Positions 46,620 to 60,612 of a DNA stretch of 64,000 nucleotides are shown here, piece by piece (position 1 is the first letter of the stretch; each line of letters begins with the position of its first letter). The translations under genes were made by a program, and so were the position numbers. Origin of the DNA: Tenodera sinensis (Eukaryota > Arthropoda > Insecta > Mantodea > Mantidae); NCBI GenBank assembly GCA_030765045.1, contig CM060965.1, forward strand, positions 27,870,435 to 27,934,434, in the 5' to 3' direction. A model generated the notes under the pieces. The model worked only from the letters and a program-made list of their open reading frames with translations. It ran no database searches and was not told the DNA's origin.

Positions 46620-47213
46620 GTGCAGTGAATCATTTCGAAGATATTCCTTGTTATATTTTGTGTGAGTTTTGCAATGCTTAAACTTTTCTCAAATGGAAGG
46701 TCGTTATTCGCGTTTTTATCTCTTGGGCGTGCAAAGAGAACGAAATTTCAAAGCTTTAAAGATTTGACTATCGCTCAAGCCTGCTGTATTCCCCTTATTC
46801 CCCTTGCACCTACAAGAAAATCAGCAATAAGGTAGTTTATGCAAATGTTTATCTCTACTGGCATGAAGAAAATAAAGAGGAATAAGAATTTGTAAGAATA
46901 GTACAAGAGTAGAGAAAGTCACGTTGGTCTAACACATCAGACTTTGTATTTTAATTACAATTGAGACATTCGTGAATGCGGAAAATACATTTCTGGACGG
47001 TATTTTCAAATGGCCTTGCATGTTTAAATGTCGCCTGAATCTTAATATGAACTATGCATTCAAATCGTTTATCACTGTTTTCTAGCTGTTGACATTTTCG
47101 CAGTTTTCTGCCTATAAAATGTTCCTTGCAATTTGTATAGACAGAGGTTTGAAGAATAACAATTGTGCTAAGCATAGATATATGCTTGTTACATACCAAA
47201 AATTACGTTTTAA

Positions 47214-47216
<3 letters not shown>

Positions 47217-47256
<40 letters not shown>
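47217..47256. repeat. A40 homopolymer
   Basis: Forty A residues. It could be the tail of a retroposed sequence lying to the left (46950-47216). I find no target-site duplication or recognisable transcript-like sequence to support that. Confidence 0.95.
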
Positions 47257-47258
<2 letters not shown>

Positions 47259-47320
47259 AAACATAGTTCAAAAATTGAAGGAGATATATTGAAACGTTTT
47301 TAAGAAGTAGATATATTGTG

Positions 47321-47630
47321 AGGTCGTCTCTTTAGCGCGGTGGTAGCGCTGCTGCTTGCCAAGCGGGAGACCCAGCTTCGATTCCAGGTAAAGGCGTGGG
47401 GATCTTCTCCCGTTGGGAGACCTAGTACGGGGTCATTCAGTCTCGTTACGTCCCTGAGAGGCCAATTGAGGGGTTACTTGATTGAGAAGCAGCGGCCCCT
47501 GGTTGCGAAGATCGCCTAACCGGTCGGAAGGGACCGGGACGCTCGCCACGTCCCACCTCCAGTACTGCACCCCACTCATGACGCCCTTGGTGGACTAATA
47601 TGGGGACACAAGGGCGGTTAAAATGTTAGA
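47321..47630 (+). repeat. SINE-2, full length
   Basis: The head at 47324-47394 has an A box (TTTAGCGCGGTGGTAGCG) and a B box (CAGCTTCGATTCCAGG). The body runs GTGGGGATCTTCTCCCG, AGGCCAATTGAGGGG, TTACTTGATTGAGAAGC, GCCACGTCCCACCTCC, AGTACTGCACCCCACTC and ATGACGCCCTTGGTGG. The 3' end is shortened relative to 22029. It lies 65 bases right of the A40 run. Confidence 0.88.
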
Positions 47631-48794
47631 CTAAAATTTTAATTTGTTTGTCGCGAGACCTTTTTAGTTGCATGGCAAAAAATAAACCAGTTTGATAATA
47701 ATTTCTGAACTATTAGATCAAAATGGGTGAAACTTAGGCATTACATCATGTTATATATGGCATAAATATAAAAAAGCTACAAGCAATATTAGTTCAGAAT
47801 TTCAAATGTTCAGTGATATCCTTAAGGATTTAATTATTCTATAATGAGATGTTTATCAAGGATTTTGCGTATTATAATTTCATTATTTTTGTTATTGGCA
47901 GTTATTTATTAATATTATTTATTAATGTGATGTTAAGCTTAGTATTTTAATTAATATTTCGTGCTCTGAGCCAGTGAACAACATGCCTGAGGAAGTTTGT
48001 AACACAATCAGTGCTTACCTGCCAGAACTTGCACGGTTTTTCGTGTATGGGCATTCAGCACGATAAAGTTTATGCTAAACTAGGAAAAGGTATTTTTTTT
48101 GACTGGGATATGTTTTGTCATATCAAAATGTGTTTTTAAGTGGTAAATGAATGAGTGTTTGTGCACACTTCAATGCATATTATAAACTTTGGCGTTTATA
48201 TTGGTGCCTTTTTTATCGAGTTGACGGCAATTCCATAAACTACATAAGGTTAAAAAATCAAGTGTTGTAGTTGTATGGCAACACTATATAAAATAACTAT
48301 TTGTAGGCACTATAAAGGTTTGTAAAGTCGGAAATGGGTTTATAATTGAAAATCTAATTGTGTGAAGAAGCGCATGAAATAGACATACACACATACGTGT
48401 TTTGGCACCTAATTATTCTATTTTCAGAGCATACAACTACATATGAACTTCACCCACCAAAGAATAAGGGAGGCAGAGCCTAAATACATACTTCTACAAA
48501 GAACTTAAGGGTTAGATGGGCACTGCAGAAGAACAGTTCACATGTGAAAAAGCAACGCCATAAGCTATTCACATGTGCGATTTCCTAAATAGCGTCTACA
48601 CTTTCACACGTGTATGGTTTACTCATCATTTATCAAGTTATACGGCAGAAATAAGCAGCTATAGCTATAAAAGAGAATAACAACAAAATACTGCGACCAA
48701 TGTTGCTCTGTTTAAATCCGCTATACGAAAGTACGAATAGTTCAGTTGGTTTTAACTAAGTTGACTTTATATCTAAGCAGCTGGAATCAGATGC
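47631..48794. other. Unassigned AT-rich sequence
   Basis: No recognised gene or repeat. Confidence 0.4.
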
Positions 48795-48830
48795 CCAATT
48801 TTTGGGTGGAATGTAGGACTTTTCCTATTT
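48795..48830 (+). repeat. Rep-A, terminal fragment
   Basis: CCAATTTTTGGGTGGAATG followed by CTTTTCCTA is a short match to the Rep-A 3' end. Confidence 0.5.
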
Positions 48831-49283
48831 TCAATGCTTAAAAATATCAAGAAAGGAAGTAAAAGGTACCTTAGCAGAACACTACAACATTTGGGGGAAA
48901 GAGTCGGTCTAGTCTAGGCTTTGCAAAGGCGCAGCTACCAAGCCTCTTGCATGTTTGGTCAGCCCTTGACAAGAGAAAAGATCATTTCTCTGGCTCCTCG
49001 ACGGACGGACGGACGGACGGTCCAGAATAATTTGGTTCGTGCTCGCACGTCGGTCTGGACTTACAATGAGTGAATGACGCACAACAAAGCGCTCTAGCAA
49101 CCGAGCAACTTTTCATTAAAGAGAAGAAAATTCAGCCACGTCAAACATTTCGTATCCCTTGCGAAATTTCTCCCGGCCAGATGAGATTTCCAACCTGTCC
49201 GCTTCATCCTGTAATTAAAGGACGTCAGTGATATCGCTAACACAGCCCCGCGACTGTTATTAGCATCAAATTAACGGCACAAG

Positions 49284-49314
<31 letters not shown>

Positions 49315-49639
49315 GAAAGTCATTACGCTTCAAGCAAAAGTTTGCAAAAAGGGAAATGGCTACCTATATGAAGCGTAGGTATCAGTTGTCGGGTAAACAA
49401 TTATAAACCGACGAATTAATTCACAGGAAGACATGGGCGTGGCGGATTTGTTATATCAAGACAACTTGTCATTTCTAGATAGTAGATAAACTTTTCTGCA
49501 TTTACCGACACTTCTTAAAGGAATTGGCATTAAAAAGAGCGACTCCTTAAATTTGTGTTTGTTCAAGTCCTCCAGCGTAGTGTCATAACGGACGGTGAAT
49601 GAATGAAATGCGTGAAATGATGCACAAATGAGCCCGAGG
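48831..49639. other. Unassigned sequence with two short tandem repeats
   Basis: (GGAC)5 lies at 49000-49020 and (TGC)10 at 49285-49314. There is no coding frame with support. Confidence 0.5.
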
Positions 49640-49768
49640 TCCATGGAGCTTTAACTTGCCCAACATTTATCTTCAAGATAAGCGAAAACCTCGGAGAAAA
49701 TCTCACTCTAAGCTAGATTCGAACTCGCGACCTCTTGGACGTGTGGCAGACACGCTACAGAGGCTGAA
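49640..49768 (-). repeat. tRNA-derived SINE
   Basis: The minus-strand head near 49768-49705 reads CAGCCTCTGTAGCGTGTCTG (A-box region) and GGTCGCGAGTTCGAATCTAG (B box). A body follows with GAGATTTTCTCCGAGGTTTT. The 5' bases GCCTCTGTAGCG resemble the SINE-2 head GCCTCCGTAGCG. The body is different, so it may be a related family with a shared head. Confidence 0.65.
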
Positions 49769-50664
49769 GTATCACTTTCCCCTCTTTAATTTAATTTCCG
49801 TATACAAGTAAATGAAGGAAATCGCCTTCATGCAGTAAGTGAATTAGTAACTAGCTGGAAGATTACTTTCCGATATAATTCGCTTATGCAAACCCAAAAT
49901 TAACTTTATCTACTACTATAATAATGTGATGCTTAATTCGTAGTTACTAGACAACAAAAGCTATACTTCATATTTTAACAACTATGTTAGCAAAACATAA
50001 AACACAGGTTCAACAAAATGTTAAGCACACTTTAATTATGTTCATATATCTATTATTTCTCTTGATAATAATATTTCTAGAAGTATAATAGTTGCATTCT
50101 TGAACTGCAACTAGTTGCATCTGGTTTTAAACTTTTTTCTGATGAACTGGAATATTACATTCATTCATTTTTGCTTTAAATTCACATATGAAACTAGCGT
50201 CCAAAATCGTATTTTTTTTATTTTTTTTTTATTCCCCCCCCCCCCCCCCCTAAGCGCACATTAATCTTTCCTTACACACATCGTTTTCGTAATAAATTTC
50301 ATTAAATATTCTAAATATACAACATATACTAAAATACTCTTAATATAGATAAAATATCGTAGATTAGTAACTCGCGGTTGTTAGAAGATTCCCTTCGGTC
50401 GTGTTCTAACTTGTTACTAAACCTCTATTTTGGTAACTAGTACTCAAAATATCTATTTGAGCTGTCCTACGGAAATACATCACCAGATATTTATCTAACT
50501 GGGGGAAATCTTGAAATAAAATACTGCGAACGGGGGATGGCGAATCCAAAATTGACCACCACTGTACTCCCGGATGAGAGCAGATTGTCTGAGCCAACTC
50601 GTTCGATATTAAATGCTGAATAAAGTCCAATCTCTTGGCTTAATTCTAAACAGAACAAGGGCAT
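49769..50664. other. Unassigned AT-rich sequence; C17 run
   Basis: A T-rich stretch followed by 17 C residues lies at 50234-50250. Nothing else is recognisable. Confidence 0.45.
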
Positions 50665-51299
50665 AAAAACAGAACTGCATTCACACGAATTTTTCTACTC
50701 ATATCTTACAAAATGCTTATTCTACTTATTACTCCAGATAAGCTTTAAATTCAAGTTACATATTTCTTGGATGATAGTCAGATTTTTAAAGAGCATGTCG
50801 CTATTATAAGGGCTATGAAATTCTATGCCTTTCGCAGCACCACGGGAAAAAAGAATAACTTCCCAGATGGGAAAAGTAATACACGTAAGTATTTGAAAAT
50901 TCAAAGCAATAACAAGGAATAATTCGGAAAAAATATGTATAAATCTATATGACATGTACTTAAACGAGAATTACTTGTTTGTATTTTGTCTGTCTCTTAC
51001 GATTTCCAATTAGGTATACAGAGCCTTAAGATGTACATTTCGTACATTACGGAAATGTCTTAAACATGTGGCACTATAATCAAACTCATTAGCCATTTTT
51101 GAGAAAATAACGGATTTTTAAAAAATAACGGATAGTCCGGGGGAAGGTATTTTCTTCAAAATTTTTGCGTCAAATCCTTCAAAGCTCCTGTTAACCCACT
51201 TTTCGCTTTAGAGTTATGCTCTTCACATATGCACGCACATACAAACGTTCAAAAATGCTTTGTTTTTAGTTCTTTACCACGTACATAATGTATAGAGGC
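50665..51299 (+). repeat. Rep-A, near full length, diverged subfamily
   Basis: ACTGCATTCACACGAATTTT, GGGCTATGAAATTCTATG, CAATAACAAGGAATAATTC, TTAGCCATTTTTGAGAAAAT, TTTTCTTCAAAATTTTTGCG and AGTTATGCTCTTCACATATG follow the Rep-A order. It is closer to the copy at 1322-1775. The 3' terminus is altered, and a minus-strand Rep-A tail begins immediately after. Confidence 0.7.
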
Positions 51300-51475
51300 G
51301 CTGCATTCCACATAAAAATTTGACACCTATATATTGGAATAGATGTTTTGAGGTGAATGAGTAAAACAAAGCATTTTAAGAAAAACGTTCTTGTGTGTGC
51401 GTGTATGTGTGCAATTAAAACAAAAGTTGTGTAAATAGCAAACTTCGTGTTTAAATTCAGCATTAACTTTTATTA
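51300..51475 (-). repeat. Rep-A, 3' half, tail-to-tail with the preceding copy
   Basis: GCATTCCACATAAAAATTTG, GATGTTTTGAGGTGAATG, a GTGTGTGCGTGTATGTGTGC tract and AGCAAACTTCGTGTTTAAAT follow reverse Rep-A order. AAAATGCTTTGTTTT (51256-51270) and its complement AAAACAAAGCATTTT (51362-51376) give a 15-bp exact inverted match between the two facing tails. Confidence 0.65.
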
Positions 51476-54011
<2,536 letters not shown>

Positions 54012-54012
<1 letters not shown>

Positions 54013-54165
54013 ACGCAAGACGTGCTTTAAAGCCCTTGCAGTGCGATCTCCATATTCTGTAGACATGGACGTTATATGGAGCGCAGCCTACGGAGAGGGG
54101 TGGCGGGAGCAAAGTAAATAAAAGAAACACAAAAGTAACTTTATTCACCTTTTCAGGGAAATTTA
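54012..54165. other. Unique spacer between facing ATT and AAT arrays
   Basis: A 154-base, comparatively GC-rich spacer (for example GCAGTGCGATCTCCATATTC and GGAGCGCAGCCTACGGAGAG). I recognise nothing coding in it. Confidence 0.7.
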
Positions 54166-54747
<582 letters not shown>

Positions 54748-54880
54748 GTTTGTGGTGTAAGGAATTTCCTGAAAAGTTGCCGATTGCATCCTCGGAACAA
54801 GCCTGAATTTAATACTAAATTTGGTATTTACACATTTTCGTTTTCAGCTGTGCTGCTTCAAAATTCTCATTGCTACGTCT
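54748..54880 (+). repeat. Rep-A, central-3' fragment
   Basis: GGTGTAAGGAATTTCCTGAA, then GATTGCATCCTCGGAACAAG, AATACTAAATTTGGTATTTA and ACATTTTCGTTTTCAGCTG follow the Rep-A order around GCATCCTTGAAAG and TTTTCGTTTTTGA. The copy is strongly diverged. Confidence 0.5.
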
Positions 54881-56300
54881 ATAGAACAAAAAACTGAACA
54901 AAACTGAACAACTATTCTAACACAGTCATCACTGCTGATTAAAATCGTAGTGCTGGCCTATTTATTTTCTTTTATCCTCACATCATATAAAGCTCAGAAG
55001 CTGCAGATCCTTGAAGTTCTAAACACATTTCCTATTTTATTCCCGTTTTCTTTGTTTTCTCTGGATGTAAAGACTATAGCTAATTAAGTGCCCTCTATTA
55101 GATATGCCCGGAGGCAGTACGTCTGGATATTGCAGATGCTCTTATTTCTCTATTTTTCGCATGCATTCCTCAATTCCCGACATATGACGTAAATGCTAAT
55201 TTTAGTTTGCGATAGCTGAAGGATTGTTTAAACAAAAGGTAACTGAATGGGTGAGACCAACATGGAAAAGATTCTATCATAGTTTTCGGGTGATCAGATA
55301 AAGGACTTCATAAGTAACAGATAAACTTAACCACATGTAAATTTAATATTAAATGCAATATGTTTCAAACGTAAAAAGTCGCCGATATAAATATTTCAGT
55401 TAAACGGAGCATAAATAAAAAGAAAAGAAAACGAAGAAGCTTTATGCTTGATTCAGTATAAAACAACTTTAACACAAATAAACGCCCTAATATTGATTTT
55501 GATGTTTGCTTAATCTAATGAAAATATACCTATCAAAATTAGCCAAACTACGAACTTTGCAACCAGACCATGCTACCCCTAGACCAGGGTACGAAAAGAA
55601 ATGCAATAAATAAGCATTTTGCAACAGAAACCTGCCGTCTTCATTTTTAATTTTTTAAACATATTTACTATTGAGTTGCCAGGTTTCAATAGTAACACCT
55701 TCATTGCTATTATGCAAAGTTTTCTCCATTTCCTCAAGCGTGGAAAGAGCCAAACTTCTGAAGTGAAGTGAACGACTTCAAGTAACATTCTTTCTATAGA
55801 ATAAGCTTCTATGTATTAGAAAAGCGAAATCGCTACTAAAACTTAATAAGCCCCTCTAATTATACATTTTGGGAAAGTTGCTGCTGATCACATTTAAGAT
55901 CGATATGTTGTAAAGATTAAACTCAAGAGATGGTTTAAGAGCCCAGATGAAAAACGTTACAACAGCAGTAAACGAAAGAGAAAGGAAGAACTACTTGTAG
56001 GCTTGATGTAAATGTTAATCGTTATTAGAGTGATTAAATTAGAAAGGAAGGACGGGAAAGGCGTTAAGCCCGATCGACTGTCGATAAACGGGATGCCATA
56101 CTTCCTCCAAAGCGAAAATGCTCTGTACTTGTAGCATGCAGGAAGTCCTTTGTTTTGTTTTCTACGGCCACGTGATAAGTAGATCTGAATATTTTCATCG
56201 TACTTCCATATTTTGCAAATCTATAAATATGCATATTCTTTAACAACAAAACCTTCGATTGTTATAGCTAACCATCATACCTTTTGTACAAAAATCTAAT
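54881..56300. other. Unassigned AT-rich sequence
   Basis: No recognised gene or repeat. Confidence 0.4.
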
Positions 56301-56345
56301 ATGGACTCTTGCAGTCACACAACCTTCTCTACTCATTTAATTATT
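56301..56345 (+). repeat. Possible Rep-A 5'-end fragment
   Basis: CTTGCAGTCACACAACCTTC followed by TCTACTCATTTAATTA resembles the Rep-A start (GTTGCACTCACATGAC, TTTCTCTACTC). Only about 40 bases match. Confidence 0.4.
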
Positions 56346-56486
56346 AATCCGTTTGTACTGAAAAATGTTTTTCCTGTAATTAATATACAGAATATTGAAT
56401 CAGTAAAAGGATTTTGTTTTGTTTTAACAAAACTTATGGATACGGGAAATAAGAACTGGAATGAGAGTAAGAGGATTGGTAGAAAT

Positions 56487-57522
56487 TGGATGGATGGATG
56501 GATGGATGGGATGGATGGGATGGATGGATGGGATGGGTTGGGATGGGTTGGGATGGGATGGGTTGGGTTGGGATGGGATGGGGTGGATGGATAGGATGGG
56601 ATGGGATGGGTTGGGTTGGGTTGGGATGGGATGGGATGGGGTGGGATGGGATGGGATGGGGTGGGATGGGATGGGACGGGTTGGGATGGGATGGGGTGGG
56701 ATGAGATGGGATGGGATGGGGTGGGATGGGGTGGGATGGGATGGGATGGGGTGGGATGGGATGGGATGGGATGGGATGGGGTGGGATGGGATGGGGTGGG
56801 ATGGGTGGGATGGGATGGGATGGGGTGGGATGGGATGGGACGGGTTGGGATGGGGTGGGGTGGGATGAGATGGGATGGGGTGGGATGGGATGGGATGGGG
56901 TGGGATGGGGTGGGATGGGGTGGGATGGGGTGGGATGGGATGGGATGGGGTGGGATGGGGTGGAATGGGATGGGATGGGATGGGGTGGGATGGGATGGGG
57001 TGGGATGGGATGGGATGGGATGGGGTGGAATGGGGTGGGGTGGGATGGGATGGGATGGGGTGGGATGGGATGGGATGGGATGGGATGGGGTGGGATGGGA
57101 TGGGATGGGATGGGGTGGGATGGGATGGGGTGGGATGGGATGGGGTGGGATGGGGTGGGATGGGGTGGGATGGGGTGGGATGGGATGGGATGGGATGGGG
57201 TGGGATGGGATGGGATGGGGTGGGATGGGATGGGATGGGATGGGATGGGGTGGAATGGGGTGGGGTGGGATGGGATGGGATGGGGTGGGATGGGATGGGA
57301 TGGGATGGGATGGGGTGGGATGGGGTGGGATGGGGTGGGATGGGGTGGGATGGGATGGGATGGGGTGGGATGGAATGGGGTGGGATGGGATGGGATGGGA
57401 TGGGATGGGGTGGGATGAGATGGGATGGGATGGGATGGGGTGGGATGAGATGGGATGGGATGGGATGCGGTGGGATGGGATGGGACGGGTTGGGATGGGA
57501 TGAGATGGGGTGGATGGATAGG
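56487..57522. repeat. TGGGA/TGGGG pentamer minisatellite, about 1.04 kb
   Basis: The array starts with TGGA tetramers, then runs of TGGGA, TGGGG and a few TGGGT, TGAGA, TGGAA and TGGGAC variants, and ends with TGGATGGATAGGAATG. Because 15 bases encode five residues, several frames stay open on both strands. The minus frame of 412 codons at 56333-57571 gives Ser-His-Pro-Ile/Thr-Pro repeats, and three plus frames give Gly-Trp-rich repeats. These are repeat products, not supported genes. Variant units recur in blocks, so segments were duplicated within the array. Confidence 0.97.
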
Positions 57523-58857
57523 AATGAGTGAAGAAAGAAGATTCTTTAGTCACAGAACGATGTGTAAACACTGAAACTTTGTAAATAGGTAAATAAATAA
57601 GTGTAAGTATAATGTGAAAATATCTATTCCAAAAACAAAGGTGATGGCTCCGAAAAGGAAAAATAACATCAGAGTTAAAATTGTCTTAAACATCAATATA
57701 ATAGGGCAAGTGAGTACTTTTGATATTTGGGACAAAATATAGGCGTATAAATGCAGTTGGTAATTGAGGACAGGGCACTTAGCTACCCATAAGCAAACGC
57801 TTTAATGGTAGAAGTAGACTACAAAGGAAGAGGATTCCACAGGAGCTTGTAGCAGAGGCGCACGAGATAGGAGTGTCCAACGAGTGTCTCTGATCTCGGA
57901 GCAAGGGGCCTGAGTCAATGTGGGGTCCCTAACGTGTGCTGAAGATTCATCTCGGCACCAACTTAGTGCAGCTGTCTCGACACAGCCCAGCCGCCTCCCT
58001 CACCTGCCCTGCGAGGTCAGACGACTATTACAGTGCCCCCGTTTCGCCAAGAACAGCAGTTACAGAGCACCAATTCTAGCTCGCAGCAACGCCAACTCGC
58101 TCCTTCGCTGACACTTCTCACCCGGAAAGACCGGAATTAAATGACGTGAAATGAAATGGAGGGAAAGGAAATTCGCCTAGTGACCAAGGAAAAACGCGGA
58201 AGACACTCTTGGTCTGATTGGTCGGTCACCGAAGATCGAACGTGGGACCTTCGAATTCCAACTGGAAGACACCTAAATATTTTAATACGGACAACACATT
58301 TTCATTTGTTTCAGGGTGATTTTATATATCATTCATATAACAACAAACAAAGCATGTCTTTAGAAACATAGGTAATTGCATATGTATTAGGGGTGAAGTT
58401 GTGTTGTTTTTGCGATTGTGGCTTGTTCAACGACCGCATAACGCAGAAACACCCGCAATACTATGTTGCAAAGTTCTAATGAGTGTGGAAGGAGTTATTT
58501 TGGTATTCATGCGCATGCAGTTGTTGAGCACCTGACGCACTCAATGAACTGCCATGTTTTTTATTATTATTGATGACTTCCGGAATGTAACAAAGTCTAA
58601 CCATAGAGAACATACAAACAAGTACAGAGTATGAATTTTAATATTGCTCAATCTCCACATCAGAATGTTTTAAATTCAGGTGATGTACGTACGCTACCAC
58701 CGCGGCGGCGGCGGCGGCGGCTGACTACAAACGTGTAATACGCATGCTCCCGTGAGAGACTCTCACCCACAGGGTGGGCGTGAAAACTCTCCACCAAATT
58801 ACTCGGTTACTCCTGCACCGCAATAACACGAGAAACAATACTCTAATTCATGTCTAC
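57523..58857. other. Unassigned sequence with a GC-richer block at about 57850-58262
   Basis: GAAGATCGAACGTGGGACC at about 58230-58248 is a minus-strand B box like that of SINE-4 (GAATCGAACGTGGGACC at 31656). The block to its left could therefore be a minus-strand SINE. No A box is clear. (CGG)6 lies at 58701-58720. Confidence 0.4.
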
Positions 58858-58975
58858 CTTAATACGAATGAATTTAGTCACAATTTAATGTTACAATGTC
58901 ATGCAAAGATTAATTTCTAACAAAGAATTGGCAACACCACGTTAACGTATTGTGACTAAATTCACTCGAATTAAG
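58858..58975. mobile_element. 118-bp MITE-like element with 27-bp terminal inverted repeats
   Basis: CTTAATACGAATGAATTTAG (58858) continues to GTCACAAT (58884). The right end is the reverse complement, CTTAATTCGAGTGAATTTAG to GTCACAAT (58975-58949). The match is 25 of 27 positions. The interior is 64 bases without coding potential. I see no clear target-site duplication, and there is no second copy in the window, so the superfamily is not assigned. Confidence 0.65.
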
Positions 58976-60449
58976 ATAAAAAACCATTTATATTCATTCA
59001 TCAAGAAGTTAGATGGCTCCAACTATTTCAAACATTTGACACAAATTATTTTTTTTCGGCGAAGCGGTTCTTTATTGAGAACATATTTGTCACATTCATC
59101 ATATAGAACACCTGGTTAACGTATGGCCGAAGTAGTACCTTTCACCTGGTATATATTTGTTTTAAGTTTTTCGATTAAACAAAGTCACTTAAAATCCAAT
59201 GTGCGTATATAAGATAGTGGCGAAAGCACTCATTGCACTGCATCCGCTGTAAACATGCACCAAAATAAACAAGACAAGGTCGGCATCCTGCCTTCTAAAG
59301 CCTTCGAATGGCGAGAGGAATTTTTCTTTAATTAGGGTTAATTGCTACAATCCGCAGCTTGGAGAGGGCAAAGAGTCAGAGAACAAACGTGAATCTGCAT
59401 CACTTTAAGATAATTTTTATTTAATTCAAAATAAACTTTCTGGGATAACCAGAAGTTATATCAAGCTGCCGATATGCTCGTAACTATTAAAAGATGTTAT
59501 AAAAATTACAATGTACCAATTTAAGGGATTAAATCAACAGTTTCTGTCACATCCGAAAACTTTTTCGGAGGGCTAGGTTTGCTGCGTATTGCTTTCTTTG
59601 TGATGTTTGATGACACCCATCTCAATGACATAAACAGACCCATTCTAAAGTTGAGGTAGGTAGCTTCGCTTTTCACGAGTTTCAGGTGCACTGTGATATG
59701 TACAATGTTTACACAGGTGTGTAAGAGTTGGTCACGTCAAGTGATTGCCCAACATCCTGCGGACGCAAGGCATCGCTGGTATTGCTTTAAATTCAGCGGC
59801 CCAATATCCGCGCAGGCAGGCCTTGCAGGCAGATTATTTCAGGTCACTGGCCACGCTACTGATAATGACGAAATGGGATTCAGGATGTTCACCTGAGAGA
59901 AATGAGGGAAATATAATTGAAATGTTGTCATCGCCGCGAGCTGCATGCAATCAGAGGCCGTAATTTGTTCTTGTTGAGGATTTAAAGACTTGGCTGATGA
60001 CGCATTTTTTGCCAGGCGCTTCATTAAACGACTACCGTTTAAGAACGCTATAGCCACCAGAAATCTGAACCTCGGCGTTCTTTTTGAAGCAACAATGCAT
60101 GAAATGCTAGTTGTTTACGTAGAAAAGAAAAACTATTAGTGTGTTTGGAAAACTCCAAGAAAGCAGGGATTAAGTTACTTAAGTTGCTTTTAGCGCTTTC
60201 TGCTACTCGAGGTCGAGGAATGCGAGAAACTTTAAAACAGCATTCACAAAAATGCGATAGCAATATTCCACGGACGGAAACAAACGGTGTGCCGCTTTCC
60301 CTGCCCATTTCTGCTCTGGTCTGTGTCAGATGTACACTGTGTGCTTGCTTTATAACAAGTGATGGGTAAATTTGTTTCAAGGAAGTAGTGGAAATACTGC
60401 TGTGTAGATCTGTTATGGAACGTGTGGATTTATCTGTGTGAAAGTCAAT
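58976..60449. other. Unassigned sequence
   Basis: No recognised gene or repeat. Opposing frames at 59693-60380 have no nameable motif. Confidence 0.35.
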
Positions 60450-60612
60450 TTAAAAAATCTGATGTGTTGCACTCACATGACTTTCTCTACTCTTGTACTA
60501 ACTACTACTATAAACTACTATTCCTCTATCCTCTTCATGTTAGTCGAGACAAACACTTGCAGAAATTATTGATCATTTTCTTGTAGGTCCAAGAGGAATA
60601 TGGGAGCACACA
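60450..60612 (+). repeat. Rep-A, 5' end
   Basis: AAAAATCTGATGTGTTGCAC, TCACATGACTTTCTCTACTC, TTGTACTAACTACTACTATA, GTTAGTCGAGACAAACAC and TTCTTGTAGGTCCAAGAGG follow the reference copy closely for about 160 bases, then stop. Confidence 0.88.

Larger units (their letters stand above)
46186..46945 (-). repeat. Rep-A, full-length minus-strand copy
   Basis: Reverse-complement Rep-A from the terminal motif (CGACCCAAAACTTCCGATG at 46191) to the 5' start (ACACATCAGACTTT at 46935). All landmarks of 13758-14590 are present in reverse order, including TAACTGAAAAACAAAATG, AAGATTTTGAAGAAAAC, CTCGAAAATGGTTCTACGAG, GAATCATTTCGAAGATATTC, CAAAGAGAACGAAATTTCAA and TAGAGAAAGTCACGT. It contains an 81-base TG tract and a T28 run, both at positions where the reference has short simple sequence. 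Confidence 0.88.

Noticed and set aside
47217..47256. Processed pseudogene tail (A40)
   Set aside because: No target-site duplication and no transcript-like coding sequence to the left.
56487..57522. Interstitial telomeric array
   Set aside because: The unit is TGGGA/TGGGG, not the arthropod TTAGG or vertebrate TTAGGG repeat.
56333..57571. 412-codon minus frame (Ser-His-Pro repeats) and long Gly-Trp plus frames
   Set aside because: They are automatic translations of a five-base repeat that stays open in several frames. No unique coding sequence supports a gene.
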